Assembly: GCF_009755605.1 (NCBI RefSeq)
Contig: NZ_WPNZ01000026.1
Coordinates: 85,454-149,453, forward strand
DNA: 64,000 bases
Source: Streptomyces typhae
GTDB taxonomy: Bacteria; Actinomycetota; Actinomycetes; Streptomycetales; Streptomycetaceae
Reading direction: 5' to 3'
Shown: in pieces, positions 17,654-25,379 of the stretch
Layout: each line of letters begins with the position of its first letter
Position numbering within the stretch: the first letter of the stretch is position 1
Notes under the pieces: model-generated
What the model was told of the DNA's origin: nothing
Seen by the model: only the letters and a program-made list of their open reading frames with translations
The model's database searches: none
Translations under genes and position numbers: made by a program

Positions 17654-19969
17654 ATGATCCAGGCCACCGGACTGACCAGCAATCCACGCCAGGAGCTCCC
17701 GCCTGCCGTCGACGACGTGTCCTTCGAGGCGCGCACGGGCCGTGTCACCACGCTGCTCGGCACCGCGGGCGCGGGCAAGACGACCGTGATCAGACTGGCG
17801 CTCGAACTCCAACAAGGCCGTGGGGTCACCTACTTCAGGGGCCGCCCCCTGCACCGCATCGCCCATCCCACCAGGGAGGTGGGTGTGCTGCTCGGTGAGG
17901 TGCCCGGTCATCCGGCGCGCACGGTGCGAGGGCATCTGCGCATGCTCTGCGCCGCGGTCGGTGTGCCCGTTCTGCGCGCCGACGACGTCCTGGAAGCCGT
18001 CGGACTCGTCAGCCTCCGGCAGGAACGCCTCGGCAGCCTCTCGCGCGGCATGGACCGCAGGCTCGGCCTTGCCTGTGCCTTGTTGGCCGACCCGCACACG
18101 CTCGTTCTGGACGGCCCTACCAACGGACTCTCGGCAAAGGAGAGCGGCTGGCTGCACGGGTTGCTGCGGGCGCATGCCACACAGGGCGGTACCGTCCTGT
18201 ACTCCACTGATGACCCGAAGGAAGCCGCCCGGACCGCCGACCGGGTCGTCACACTCGATGCCGGACGCGTCGTCGCGGACCAGGACGCATCGGAGTTCGC
18301 CCGCACCCGGCTGCGCCCCCGCGTCGTCGTGCGCACCCCGCACGCGGCGCGCCTCGGTGCGCTACTGGCCAAGGAGGCCCGCGCCCGCCGCCGATCCGTC
18401 GAGGTGGTGAAGGAGGACGGCAACAGACTCTCGGTGTACGGCAGCACCTGCGCGGAGGTCGGTGAAGCCGCGTTCCGGCACGGAATCCTCGTCCATCGAC
18501 TCGCCGACGAGATCGGAACCGCGGGGCCTCCGCCGACTCCTGGGCCGACGCCGAGGGAGCGGACCGGGCCCGACTCGGCCCTCGCACTGGCACGCACACC
18601 CGTATCCGTATCCGTATCGGAATTTGCCTCCGCACTCCCATCGGCGCCCTCGCCGGAAACCGCTGCGTCGCGCGCCCTCGGTGCTTCGGGCGAGAAGTCC
18701 GTGCCGGAGTGCACGCCGGGCGCATCGGGGCCCGGTCGAGAAGCCGTGCCGGACCATGCGACTGGAGGTGCCGGGCAGGGCAGCTCCGCCGACCTCGGCG
18801 AGCCCGAGGGCCCAGACGGGCCCCCATGCCTCGACGAGTCCGAACGTCCGGCCGATCCTGCGCGTCCGGCCGACCCTGATCTTGGACGCCCGGCCGATTC
18901 GGCGGGTACGGCCGCCTCCGTCCGCACGGATGGAGCGCCGTACCGACTCATCCCCCTGTTCCCTCCGGAAGCGTTCCCTGCAGAAGACGACGCCCCGTCC
19001 GAGGGCCGGAACCCCGCGCCGGCGTCCGGGCCCGAACCGGTGTCTGTGCCTGCCTCGGCGTCCGGGCCCGTATCGGCGTCCGGGCCCGCGTCCACGCCCG
19101 AGCCGACGTCAAGGCCCACGTCCGTGCCCGGACTCACGCCCCGGCCAGGTCAACCACAGCCGTCCTCCCTCTTGCCGCCCCCCATCGCGGTCCGTGCCGC
19201 GCGTAGTCCGCTACGCCCCATCCGGTACGAACTGCGCCGTGTCTGCGGCGTCGGTACCGCATATCTGACGGTGGCGGCGGCCCTCGCCCTGTCCGCGGTC
19301 ATGGGTGTCTTCCTCGCCCGCAGCGGTCACACGCCGCAGCACCGTCTGCTGGCCGCATGGCCACTCGAACTTCCCTTGCCTCCGGCGGCCCTTGGCGCCG
19401 GGCTGCTCGGGGCGCTTGCCTTCGGTGAGGAGTTCCGCCACCCCGCCCTCGCCACGGACCGGGGCACCGTCCCGCGCCGCCTCGGGCTGCTCACGGCGAA
19501 GCTCGCGGTGGCCGCGGCCACCGCCCTCCTCCTGGCCGTCCTCACCATCGCCTGTGATGCCGCGCTGCTGCATCTCGTATACGGACCGGAGCTCACCGAA
19601 GTTCCCGCCGACTGGCTTTCTTCGAGCGTGAGTTGGATGGCCCTGGTGGTGGGCTGCGCATGGGCGGGTGTGCTGGCGGCGGGCGTGTTCCGGTCCACGA
19701 CCGCCGGCCTTGCCGCGGTTCTGGCGGTGCCGATCGTCGTCGTACCTCTCGCGCAGAAGGCGCTGGAGGGTCCGACCGTGCGATCCGCGGCCGGTCTGCC
19801 GGAGCGATTGCGGGACCTCGCACTGGTGCAGTGGCCCTTCGGGATCGAACGCTATGTCGCGGGGGTGGTCCGCATGCTCGCTCAACCTGTCGGCAGCGCC
19901 CTGACGTTGTCGGTCACCGTGCTGCTCTGCGCTTTCCTGCTCACTGCCACGCGAAGCAGGGCCCACTGA
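17654..19969 (+). CDS. ABC-type protein: degenerate ATPase domain fused to membrane domain
   Basis: 771 residues. Residues 1-230 are an ABC ATPase with Walker A GTAGAGKTT (36-44) and signature LSRGMDRR (129-136). Walker B reads TLVLDG, so the catalytic Glu after the Asp is Gly154, and the switch-region His is replaced (YSTDD, 183-187). Residues about 285-520 are a disordered Pro/Ser/Ala-rich linker with repeats. The C-terminal 240 residues contain about six transmembrane segments like an ABC-2 permease. ATP binding is likely, hydrolysis doubtful. It lies upstream of whiH, and a role linked to development is possible but unproven. Confidence 0.75.
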   Translation: MIQATGLTSNPRQELPPAVDDVSFEARTGRVTTLLGTAGAGKTTVIRLALELQQGRGVTYFRGRPLHRIAHPTREVGVLLGEVPGHPARTVRGHLRMLCAAVGVPVLRADDVLEAVGLVSLRQERLGSLSRGMDRRLGLACALLADPHTLVLDGPTNGLSAKESGWLHGLLRAHATQGGTVLYSTDDPKEAARTADRVVTLDAGRVVADQDASEFARTRLRPRVVVRTPHAARLGALLAKEARARRRSVEVVKEDGNRLSVYGSTCAEVGEAAFRHGILVHRLADEIGTAGPPPTPGPTPRERTGPDSALALARTPVSVSVSEFASALPSAPSPETAASRALGASGEKSVPECTPGASGPGREAVPDHATGGAGQGSSADLGEPEGPDGPPCLDESERPADPARPADPDLGRPADSAGTAASVRTDGAPYRLIPLFPPEAFPAEDDAPSEGRNPAPASGPEPVSVPASASGPVSASGPASTPEPTSRPTSVPGLTPRPGQPQPSSLLPPPIAVRAARSPLRPIRYELRRVCGVGTAYLTVAAALALSAVMGVFLARSGHTPQHRLLAAWPLELPLPPAALGAGLLGALAFGEEFRHPALATDRGTVPRRLGLLTAKLAVAAATALLLAVLTIACDAALLHLVYGPELTEVPADWLSSSVSWMALVVGCAWAGVLAAGVFRSTTAGLAAVLAVPIVVVPLAQKALEGPTVRSAAGLPERLRDLALVQWPFGIERYVAGVVRMLAQPVGSALTLSVTVLLCAFLLTATRSRAH

Positions 19970-20032
19970 CGGGAATCTGCTGCCATCCGTTCCCGCATTG
20001 CGCGCAACTCTCCGGTGAGGGGCGGCTTCTTT

Positions 20033-20039
20033 CCGATAA
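20033..20039 (+). promoter_or_regulatory. Candidate sigma-WhiG -10 element for whiH
   Basis: CCGATAA in the context TTTCCGATAAG, matching the core of the sigma-WhiG (FliA-type) -10 box GCCGATAA. whiH is a known sigma-WhiG target in S. coelicolor. I do not see a clear TAAA -35 at the right distance, so the call is partial. Confidence 0.45.
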
Positions 20040-20095
20040 GGCGTCAATTGCAGCGAGGTAAGCGATCACCCTTTCGTGTGCTTTTCACCAAAGAC

Positions 20096-20110
20096 CTCAA
20101 GGGACTTGAG
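20096..20110. promoter_or_regulatory. Palindrome upstream of whiH, possible WhiH autoregulatory site
   Basis: CTCAAG-GGA-CTTGAG, a perfect 6-3-6 palindrome, 22 bp before the whiH start codon and 56 bp after the candidate -10. GntR-family proteins bind such sites, and WhiH is reported to repress its own promoter. Confidence 0.5.
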
Positions 20111-20132
20111 AGCCGCGCCGACAACTGAATCC

Positions 20133-21023
20133 GTGAGTACCCTTGCGCACACCATGATGACCACCGCCCGTTCCGCAGAGTCCGGCCTCGCCGGTCCGAC
20201 GGGCGACCTCGACCGCTACCCCTACGCGGAGGCGCCCGGCGCCGACCGCGTGGTGGCGCCCGCCTGGGAAGGCATGGAACAGGACCTGGGCCGTGTGGGT
20301 CGGCGAGCAGCCGGCAACCGCGGCCGTGGGCTGCACGGACAACTGGTCCAGCAGCTCGGACAGATGATCGTCTCCGGCGACTTGGGGGCAGACCGTCCAC
20401 TGGTGCCGGAGGAGATCGGCCAGCGGTTCGAGGTCTCCCGCACCGTCGTCCGCGAATCACTGCGCGTACTGGAGGCCAAAGGCCTCGTCAGCGCCCGGCC
20501 CAACGTCGGCACGCGCGTACGCCCGGTCAGCGACTGGAACCTGCTCGACCCGGACATCATCGAATGGCGGGCGTTCGGCCCGCAGCGCGACGACCAGCGG
20601 CGAGAGCTCAGCGAGCTGCGGTGGACCATCGAGCCGCTGGCCGCGCGCCTCGCCGCCGGACACGGCCGCGAGGAGGTGCAGCAGCGGCTCGCGGACATGG
20701 TCGAGATCATGGGCCACGCGCTCGCCCAGGGCGACTCGATCACCTTCTCCCGCGCGGACGCCGAGTTCCACTCCCTGCTCATCCAGGTCGCAGGCAACCG
20801 CATGCTGGAGCACCTGTCCGGCATCGTCTCGGCCGCGCTCCAAGTCTCCGGAGGGCCCGTCACCGGCTGTGACCGCCCGAACGAGGCGTCCCTCGTCCAC
20901 CACTCCCGGATCGTGGACGCCCTCGCCACGGGCGACGGGCCCGGCGCCGAAGCCGCCATGCGCCAGCTGCTCACGGTCCACCCGGAAGTGGAGCGCGTGG
21001 TGCCGGCGCCCCGCGAGCACTGA
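20133..21023 (+). CDS. whiH: WhiH, sporulation regulator (GntR family)
   Basis: 296 residues. Transcription factor needed for septation in aerial hyphae. The winged HTH is at about residues 70-135 (RPLVPEEIGQRFEVSRTVVRESLRVLEAKGLV); an FCD-type all-helical ligand domain follows (about 165-285), with conserved Asp/His positions in RADAEFHSLLI and LVHHSRIVDAL that in FCD proteins bind metal or a carboxylate. The GTG at 20133 gives the N terminus expected for WhiH (MSTLAHTMM). Position directly upstream of hrdB is the conserved Streptomyces arrangement and supports the name. Confidence 0.93.
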   Translation: MSTLAHTMMTTARSAESGLAGPTGDLDRYPYAEAPGADRVVAPAWEGMEQDLGRVGRRAAGNRGRGLHGQLVQQLGQMIVSGDLGADRPLVPEEIGQRFEVSRTVVRESLRVLEAKGLVSARPNVGTRVRPVSDWNLLDPDIIEWRAFGPQRDDQRRELSELRWTIEPLAARLAAGHGREEVQQRLADMVEIMGHALAQGDSITFSRADAEFHSLLIQVAGNRMLEHLSGIVSAALQVSGGPVTGCDRPNEASLVHHSRIVDALATGDGPGAEAAMRQLLTVHPEVERVVPAPREH

Positions 21024-21229
21024 CCGCCTTCCGCGTCAGCGCAGCACGTCGCGCACGCCGCGCAGCATCGTTTCGCTGCTCCGTCACCCGATGACGTCGT
21101 CCGTGTCGCCGGACCCCCGCCTCGCAAGGGGCCAGGGGGTCCCGGCGGGCGGCGGACGTGGGAGCGACGACACGGAGGTATGGAACGGAGGCATGGAACG
21201 GTGAAGACACGGGCACTCAGAACGCTGGT

Positions 21230-21385
21230 GACACGGGCACCCGGAACGCTGATGACGCGGACGCGCTGACGTGGCCGCGCTGATGACGCGGACGGACGGC
21301 ACGCGGACGCACGCACGGCTTGCTGACGCACGCACGGCATGCGGACGTATGGAATCCGGTGGCACCGGTGGTACTGGTGGCACCC
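21230..21385. repeat. Degenerate short repeats 3' of whiH
   Basis: Units resembling ACTGATGACGCGGACG and ACGCACGCACGGC(T/A)TGC, each two to three times, then GGTGGCACC/GGTGGTACT units. They are imperfect and seem older than the perfect arrays elsewhere in the window. Confidence 0.6.
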
Positions 21386-21552
21386 GGTGGCTCCGCGCCC
21401 GGACTCCGACACTCCGGTGACGACCCCGCGTACGTACGCCTACGCGGCGGCAGCACGACACGCCATGTCGACGTACTCGCCCGACCGGCTGATGATGAGG
21501 GGACTCTCGTCGCTTCTGACCGTATCTATCTGCTTTTGACCGCTTACGAGGT

Positions 21553-21580
21553 GTGACTCGGGCCACGTAGATTGGGCGTA
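21553..21580 (+). promoter_or_regulatory. Candidate ECF-type promoter of hrdB
   Basis: GTGACTC (21553-21559), a 17-bp spacer, then CGTA (21577-21580), the shape of an ECF sigma factor promoter. hrdB is known in Streptomyces to be transcribed mainly by the ECF sigma factor ShbA, which fits. A TTGACC hexamer at 21536-21541 upstream has no good -10 at normal spacing. Confidence 0.4.
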
Positions 21581-21770
21581 ACGCTCTTACTGACAGCGCG
21601 ATGACCTAAGAGGTGATAGCCGAGGAGGGAATACAGCCGTCGTTCACGGCGCTGTGCGAGCTCCACGGTCCCGCCCGCGCCGTCGGCCCAATCCCCAGCC
21701 GTCGGTCGTCGGCTCCGGTCCACAGTGGACGGGGCCGGAAGCCGTTTTCCAACGTTCCGAGAGGTTGTTC

Positions 21771-23321
21771 GTGTCGGCCAGCACATCCCGTACGCTCCCG
21801 CCGGAGATCGCCGAATCCGTCTCTGTCATGGCGCTCATCGAGCGGGGAAAGGCTGATGGGCAGATCGCCGGCGACGACGTTCGTCGTGCCTTCGAAGCTG
21901 ACCAGATCCCGGCCACTCAGTGGAAGAACGTTCTGCGCAGCCTCAACCAGATCCTCGAGGAAGAGGGTGTGACGCTGATGGTCAGTGCCGCGGAGCCGAA
22001 GCGCCCCCGCAAAAGCGTCGCAGCGAAGAGTCCTGCCAAGCGCACCGCGACCAAGACGGTCGCCGCCAAGACCACCACGGCGAGGCCGGCCGCTGCCGCC
22101 ACCGCGCCCGAGAGGTCGGTAGCCGCCGAAGCCGCCACCGAAGACGGCACGGCCGTGAAGAAGGCCGCCGCCAAGAAGGTGACGGCCAAGAAGGCCACCG
22201 CCGCGAAGAAGACCGTCGCCAAGAAGACGACGGCCAAGAAGACCGCCTCCAAGAAGGACGCCGGTGAGCTCCTGGACGAGGAGGTCACCGAGGAGACGCC
22301 CGCAGTCGGCAAGCCCGGCGAGGGCGAGCCCGCGGAGGAGGGCGCACAGGGCTTCGTGCTCTCCGACGACGACGAGGACGACGCTCCCGCGCAGCAGGTC
22401 GCCGCGGCCGGCGCCACCGCCGACCCCGTCAAGGACTACCTGAAGCAGATCGGCAAGGTCCCCCTGCTCAACGCCGAGCAGGAAGTCGAGCTGGCCAAGC
22501 GCATCGAGGCGGGCCTGTTCGCCGAGGACAAGCTGGCCAACGCCGACAAGCTCGCGCCGAAGCTCAAGCGCGAGCTGGAGATCATCGCCGAGGACGGGCG
22601 CCGCGCCAAGAACCACCTCCTGGAGGCCAACCTCCGCCTCGTGGTCTCCCTGGCCAAGCGCTACACCGGCCGCGGCATGCTCTTCCTGGACCTCATCCAG
22701 GAGGGCAACCTCGGTCTGATCCGCGCGGTCGAGAAGTTCGACTACACCAAGGGCTACAAGTTCTCCACGTACGCCACCTGGTGGATCCGTCAGGCGATCA
22801 CCCGCGCCATGGCCGACCAGGCCCGCACCATCCGTATCCCGGTGCACATGGTCGAGGTCATCAACAAGCTCGCGCGTGTGCAGCGTCAGATGCTCCAGGA
22901 CTTGGGCCGCGAGCCCACCCCGGAGGAACTGGCCAAGGAACTCGACATGACCCCGGAGAAGGTCATCGAGGTCCAGAAGTACGGCCGTGAGCCCATCTCC
23001 CTGCACACCCCGCTGGGCGAGGACGGCGACAGTGAGTTCGGTGACCTCATCGAGGACTCCGAAGCCGTCGTCCCGGCCGACGCCGTCAGCTTCACGCTCC
23101 TCCAGGAACAGCTGCACTCCGTCCTCGACACCCTGTCCGAGCGCGAGGCGGGCGTCGTCTCCATGCGGTTCGGTCTCACCGACGGTCAGCCGAAGACCCT
23201 CGACGAGATCGGCAAGGTCTACGGAGTGACGCGTGAGCGCATCCGGCAGATCGAGTCGAAGACGATGTCGAAGCTGCGGCACCCGTCGCGCTCGCAGGTC
23301 CTGCGCGACTACCTGGACTGA
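21771..23321 (+). CDS. hrdB: HrdB, principal RNA polymerase sigma factor
   Basis: 516 residues. The essential sigma-70 group 1 factor for vegetative transcription. The GTG at 21771 (preceded by GAGAGG) gives the known HrdB N terminus. A Lys/Ala/Thr-rich stretch at about residues 75-165 is typical of Streptomyces HrdB. Region 1.2 starts at DPVKDYLKQIGKVPLL, region 2 contains FSTYATWWIRQAITRA (-10 recognition and melting), and region 4 ends with the HTH VTRERIRQIESKTMSKLR and the C terminus LRDYLD. Followed by a strong terminator. Confidence 0.97.
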   Translation: MSASTSRTLPPEIAESVSVMALIERGKADGQIAGDDVRRAFEADQIPATQWKNVLRSLNQILEEEGVTLMVSAAEPKRPRKSVAAKSPAKRTATKTVAAKTTTARPAAAATAPERSVAAEAATEDGTAVKKAAAKKVTAKKATAAKKTVAKKTTAKKTASKKDAGELLDEEVTEETPAVGKPGEGEPAEEGAQGFVLSDDDEDDAPAQQVAAAGATADPVKDYLKQIGKVPLLNAEQEVELAKRIEAGLFAEDKLANADKLAPKLKRELEIIAEDGRRAKNHLLEANLRLVVSLAKRYTGRGMLFLDLIQEGNLGLIRAVEKFDYTKGYKFSTYATWWIRQAITRAMADQARTIRIPVHMVEVINKLARVQRQMLQDLGREPTPEELAKELDMTPEKVIEVQKYGREPISLHTPLGEDGDSEFGDLIEDSEAVVPADAVSFTLLQEQLHSVLDTLSEREAGVVSMRFGLTDGQPKTLDEIGKVYGVTRERIRQIESKTMSKLRHPSRSQVLRDYLD

Positions 23322-23367
23322 TCCGAACCGGCTGTGGGGGAGGCCCCGTAGCCACAGTGCCGTGAGA

Positions 23368-23403
23368 AGGCCCGCGGGCTCCCCTACAGGAGCCTGCGGG
23401 CCT
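23368..23403 (+). terminator. Rho-independent-type terminator of hrdB
   Basis: 15-bp stem (one G-T pair) with a 6-nt loop CCTACA, starting 47 bp after the hrdB stop and followed by TTTC. Confidence 0.85.
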
Positions 23404-23557
23404 TTCGTGTGTGCCCGTGAGCCTCGGTGAGCATCGATGAGCCCAGGGAGCGACGTCCCGTCGCCCGTGCGCGCCCCCACCTGCGTGGCGCACGTGCGGG
23501 GTGCGGAGTGGTGACTGACTCTAGGTGTGCGATTGCAACCCAGAGTGAGGAGATCGC

Positions 23558-24388
23558 ATGCGTCGTCCCATCGTCCGAACGCTCGCGCGAGCGGCGGCCC
23601 TGGGGGCTGCGGCAGCCGCGCTGCCCCTGGCCTCCCCGGCCCCTGTGGCGGCCGACAGCGTCGTCGTCGGAGGCAAGCCGGTGCGCGTGGCCGACAGTCC
23701 ATGGGTGGTGGCCCTCTCCAGCCGTGACCGGTTCGGGGGTACCCGGTCGGGTCAGTTCTGCGGCGGTGTCGTCGTCGGGCGCTCGACGGTCCTCACGGCT
23801 GCGCACTGCATGAGCAAGGAAGTTCTGGGCGTACCGCTCCGCCGGGTGTCGGACCTGAAGGTCATCGCGGGCCGTGAGGACCTGGCCACGAACGCGGGGA
23901 GTGAGATCTCGGTGAGCAACGTGAAGATCAATCCGGAGTACGAGGCCTCCACCAACTCCGGTGACTTCGCAACGCTGACCCTGGCGGAGCCGCTCCCGGA
24001 GAGCTATGTCATCCGGGCTGCGGGAGCGGGTGACGCGGCCTACAAGCCCGGCACGAGCGCGGCCGTCTACGGCTGGGGTGACACTACGGGACGCGGCAAC
24101 TACGCCCAGTCGCTGCATGCGGCCGATGTCACGGTACTCGCGGACAAGGAGTGCCAGGAGGCCTACCCGGGGAGTGCGGATGGCACCTACACGCCCGCGT
24201 CCATGGTCTGTGCGGGCGAGATCCAGGGCGGCCGGGACGCCTGTCAGGGCGACAGTGGCGGGCCGCTGGTGGCCCGCAGCAAGCTCATCGGCCTGGTGTC
24301 GTGGGGAGACGGCTGTGGCCGTGCGGGCAGCCCAGGGGTGTACACGCGAATCTCGGAGGTCGTACGAGTGATGAAACGGTACGCCTGA
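23558..24388 (+). CDS. Secreted trypsin-like serine protease (S1 family)
   Basis: 276 residues. A signal peptide (about 1-32, twin Arg start, hydrophobic Ala-rich core, PVAA end) is followed by a mature start VVVGGK typical of activated trypsin folds. The catalytic triad is His83 (TAAHC), Asp136 (SGDFATL) and Ser233 (GDSGGP). Asp227, six residues before the catalytic Ser, matches Asp189 of trypsin, so cleavage after Arg/Lys is expected. Paired cysteines flank the active-site residues. It stands alone between two terminators. Confidence 0.93.
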   Translation: MRRPIVRTLARAAALGAAAAALPLASPAPVAADSVVVGGKPVRVADSPWVVALSSRDRFGGTRSGQFCGGVVVGRSTVLTAAHCMSKEVLGVPLRRVSDLKVIAGREDLATNAGSEISVSNVKINPEYEASTNSGDFATLTLAEPLPESYVIRAAGAGDAAYKPGTSAAVYGWGDTTGRGNYAQSLHAADVTVLADKECQEAYPGSADGTYTPASMVCAGEIQGGRDACQGDSGGPLVARSKLIGLVSWGDGCGRAGSPGVYTRISEVVRVMKRYA

Positions 24389-24619
24389 GGGGCGGCGCCA
24401 AGCGCACTGTGCCTGACGCACCGTGTCTGATGCACCGTGTCTGGCGCTCGGTGCGTGACGCAAAGTGTCTGACGCCTCACGGTTCGGCGTCCCACAGTTT
24501 GGAGCCTTGCGGGCTTGCGTCATGCGGGCTTGCGCCCTGCGGCCTGTCGCCTCGCGGCTTGGCGCTCGACGGCTGAAAGATGCCGGTCCCCCGGTGCTCC
24601 CCGGTGCCGGGGAACGAGA
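24389..24619. repeat. Degenerate repeats 3' of the protease gene
   Basis: About 24395-24485 has four to five units of roughly 17 bp of the form GTGTCTGATGCACC/GTGTCTGACGC; about 24500-24575 has units of GGCTTGCG/GCCTTGCGG type. No gene seen. Confidence 0.6.
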
Positions 24620-24663
24620 GAGCGGGCGGCTGTCCCTGGATTAACAGGGGCAGCCGCCCGCTC
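24620..24663. terminator. Bidirectional terminator between protease and DUF7455 genes
   Basis: 19-bp stem (24620-24638 with 24645-24663, one G-T wobble) around a 6-nt loop GATTAA, placed between convergent genes so it can serve both. Confidence 0.88.
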
Positions 24664-24707
24664 GCAGGCTTGGTGGCCCGCCGCTCGCTCGTCGTGGGTG
24701 CGAGGCG

Positions 24708-24938
24708 TCAGCGTTCCTCTTCGGAGGCACTGGCCGGTGCTGCGGTCAGGCGCTCCGTCTCATCCTGTATCTCGGCGGCGATCTTCTTGAGTTCCGGCTC
24801 GAACTTGCGACCGTGGTGGGCGCAGAAGAGCAGTTCACCGCCGCTGACCAGGACGACGCGCAGGTACGCCTGGGCGCCGCAGCGGTCGCAGCGGTCAGCG
24901 GCCGTCAGGGGGCTCGCGGGGGTCAGAACAGTAGTCAC
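24708..24938 (-). CDS. Small DUF7455 protein
   Basis: 76 residues, a conserved actinobacterial small protein of unknown function. CDRCGAQAY near residue 17 and FCAHHGRKF near residue 38 together form a likely zinc-binding site (C-x2-C ... C-x2-H). The last third is acidic and helical. It is a single gene lying between the protease and parE. Confidence 0.85.
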   Translation of the reverse strand: MTTVLTPASPLTAADRCDRCGAQAYLRVVLVSGGELLFCAHHGRKFEPELKKIAAEIQDETERLTAAPASASEEER

Positions 24939-25379
24939 GTCGCCTCTTCTCTAGCTCGACGAGCTGTCGTACCAGGGTCAACACCCAACCAGGCCGAAAA
25001 CGTTCCCGCTCGTGGCTTTTCCTCGAATTTTTCTTCCGAGGAGGCTGTCTGCTGCCGGTTGGCGGCGAATGTGCCGTATTGCGTGTCTTACGTGTCGTAC
25101 GGTTTCGCGCTGTCTGTCAGGTCAGGTCCTCGCCGGCTGGCTTGCCGGTTGTTCATGAGGACGTGCCCGGAGCCTAAATGGTTCATGCCTGGAAGGGAAC
25201 GTGATGTGTGCTTCACTCCATCGAGGGATCGAACATTCGTACGCTTCTCGTTTAGTCTGGGCTGAGCCGAGGGTGGCGTGCCAACGGCTCTACCAGGCCT
25301 CGGTACCCTCTGACGGGCACCAGAAGCCGAGCCCTTACCCCAAAGGGCCTCCCTTGAAATTCAGCGAGGAGCGAACCGC
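24939..25379. other. parE upstream region
   Basis: 441 bp between divergent genes (DUF7455 and parE), AT-richer than its surroundings at about 24990-25120 and 25220-25260. It should contain both promoters; TTAGTCT near 25252 is a possible -10 but no matching -35 is convincing. GAGGAG 8-10 bp before 25380 is the parE ribosome-binding site. Confidence 0.5.

Larger units (their letters stand above)
21024..21770. other. Long whiH-hrdB intergenic region
   Basis: 747 bp. The left part (about 21200-21420) holds degenerate repeats such as GCTGATGACGCGGACG and GACGCACGCACGGC and a GGTGGCACCGGTGGTACTGG stretch. The right part carries the hrdB promoter region and a long leader (about 190 nt). I see no credible gene. 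Confidence 0.6.

Noticed and set aside
21536..21573. TTGACC with TAGATT as the hrdB promoter
   Set aside because: Spacing is 26 bp, too long for a sigma-70 promoter; the ECF-like pair fits better.
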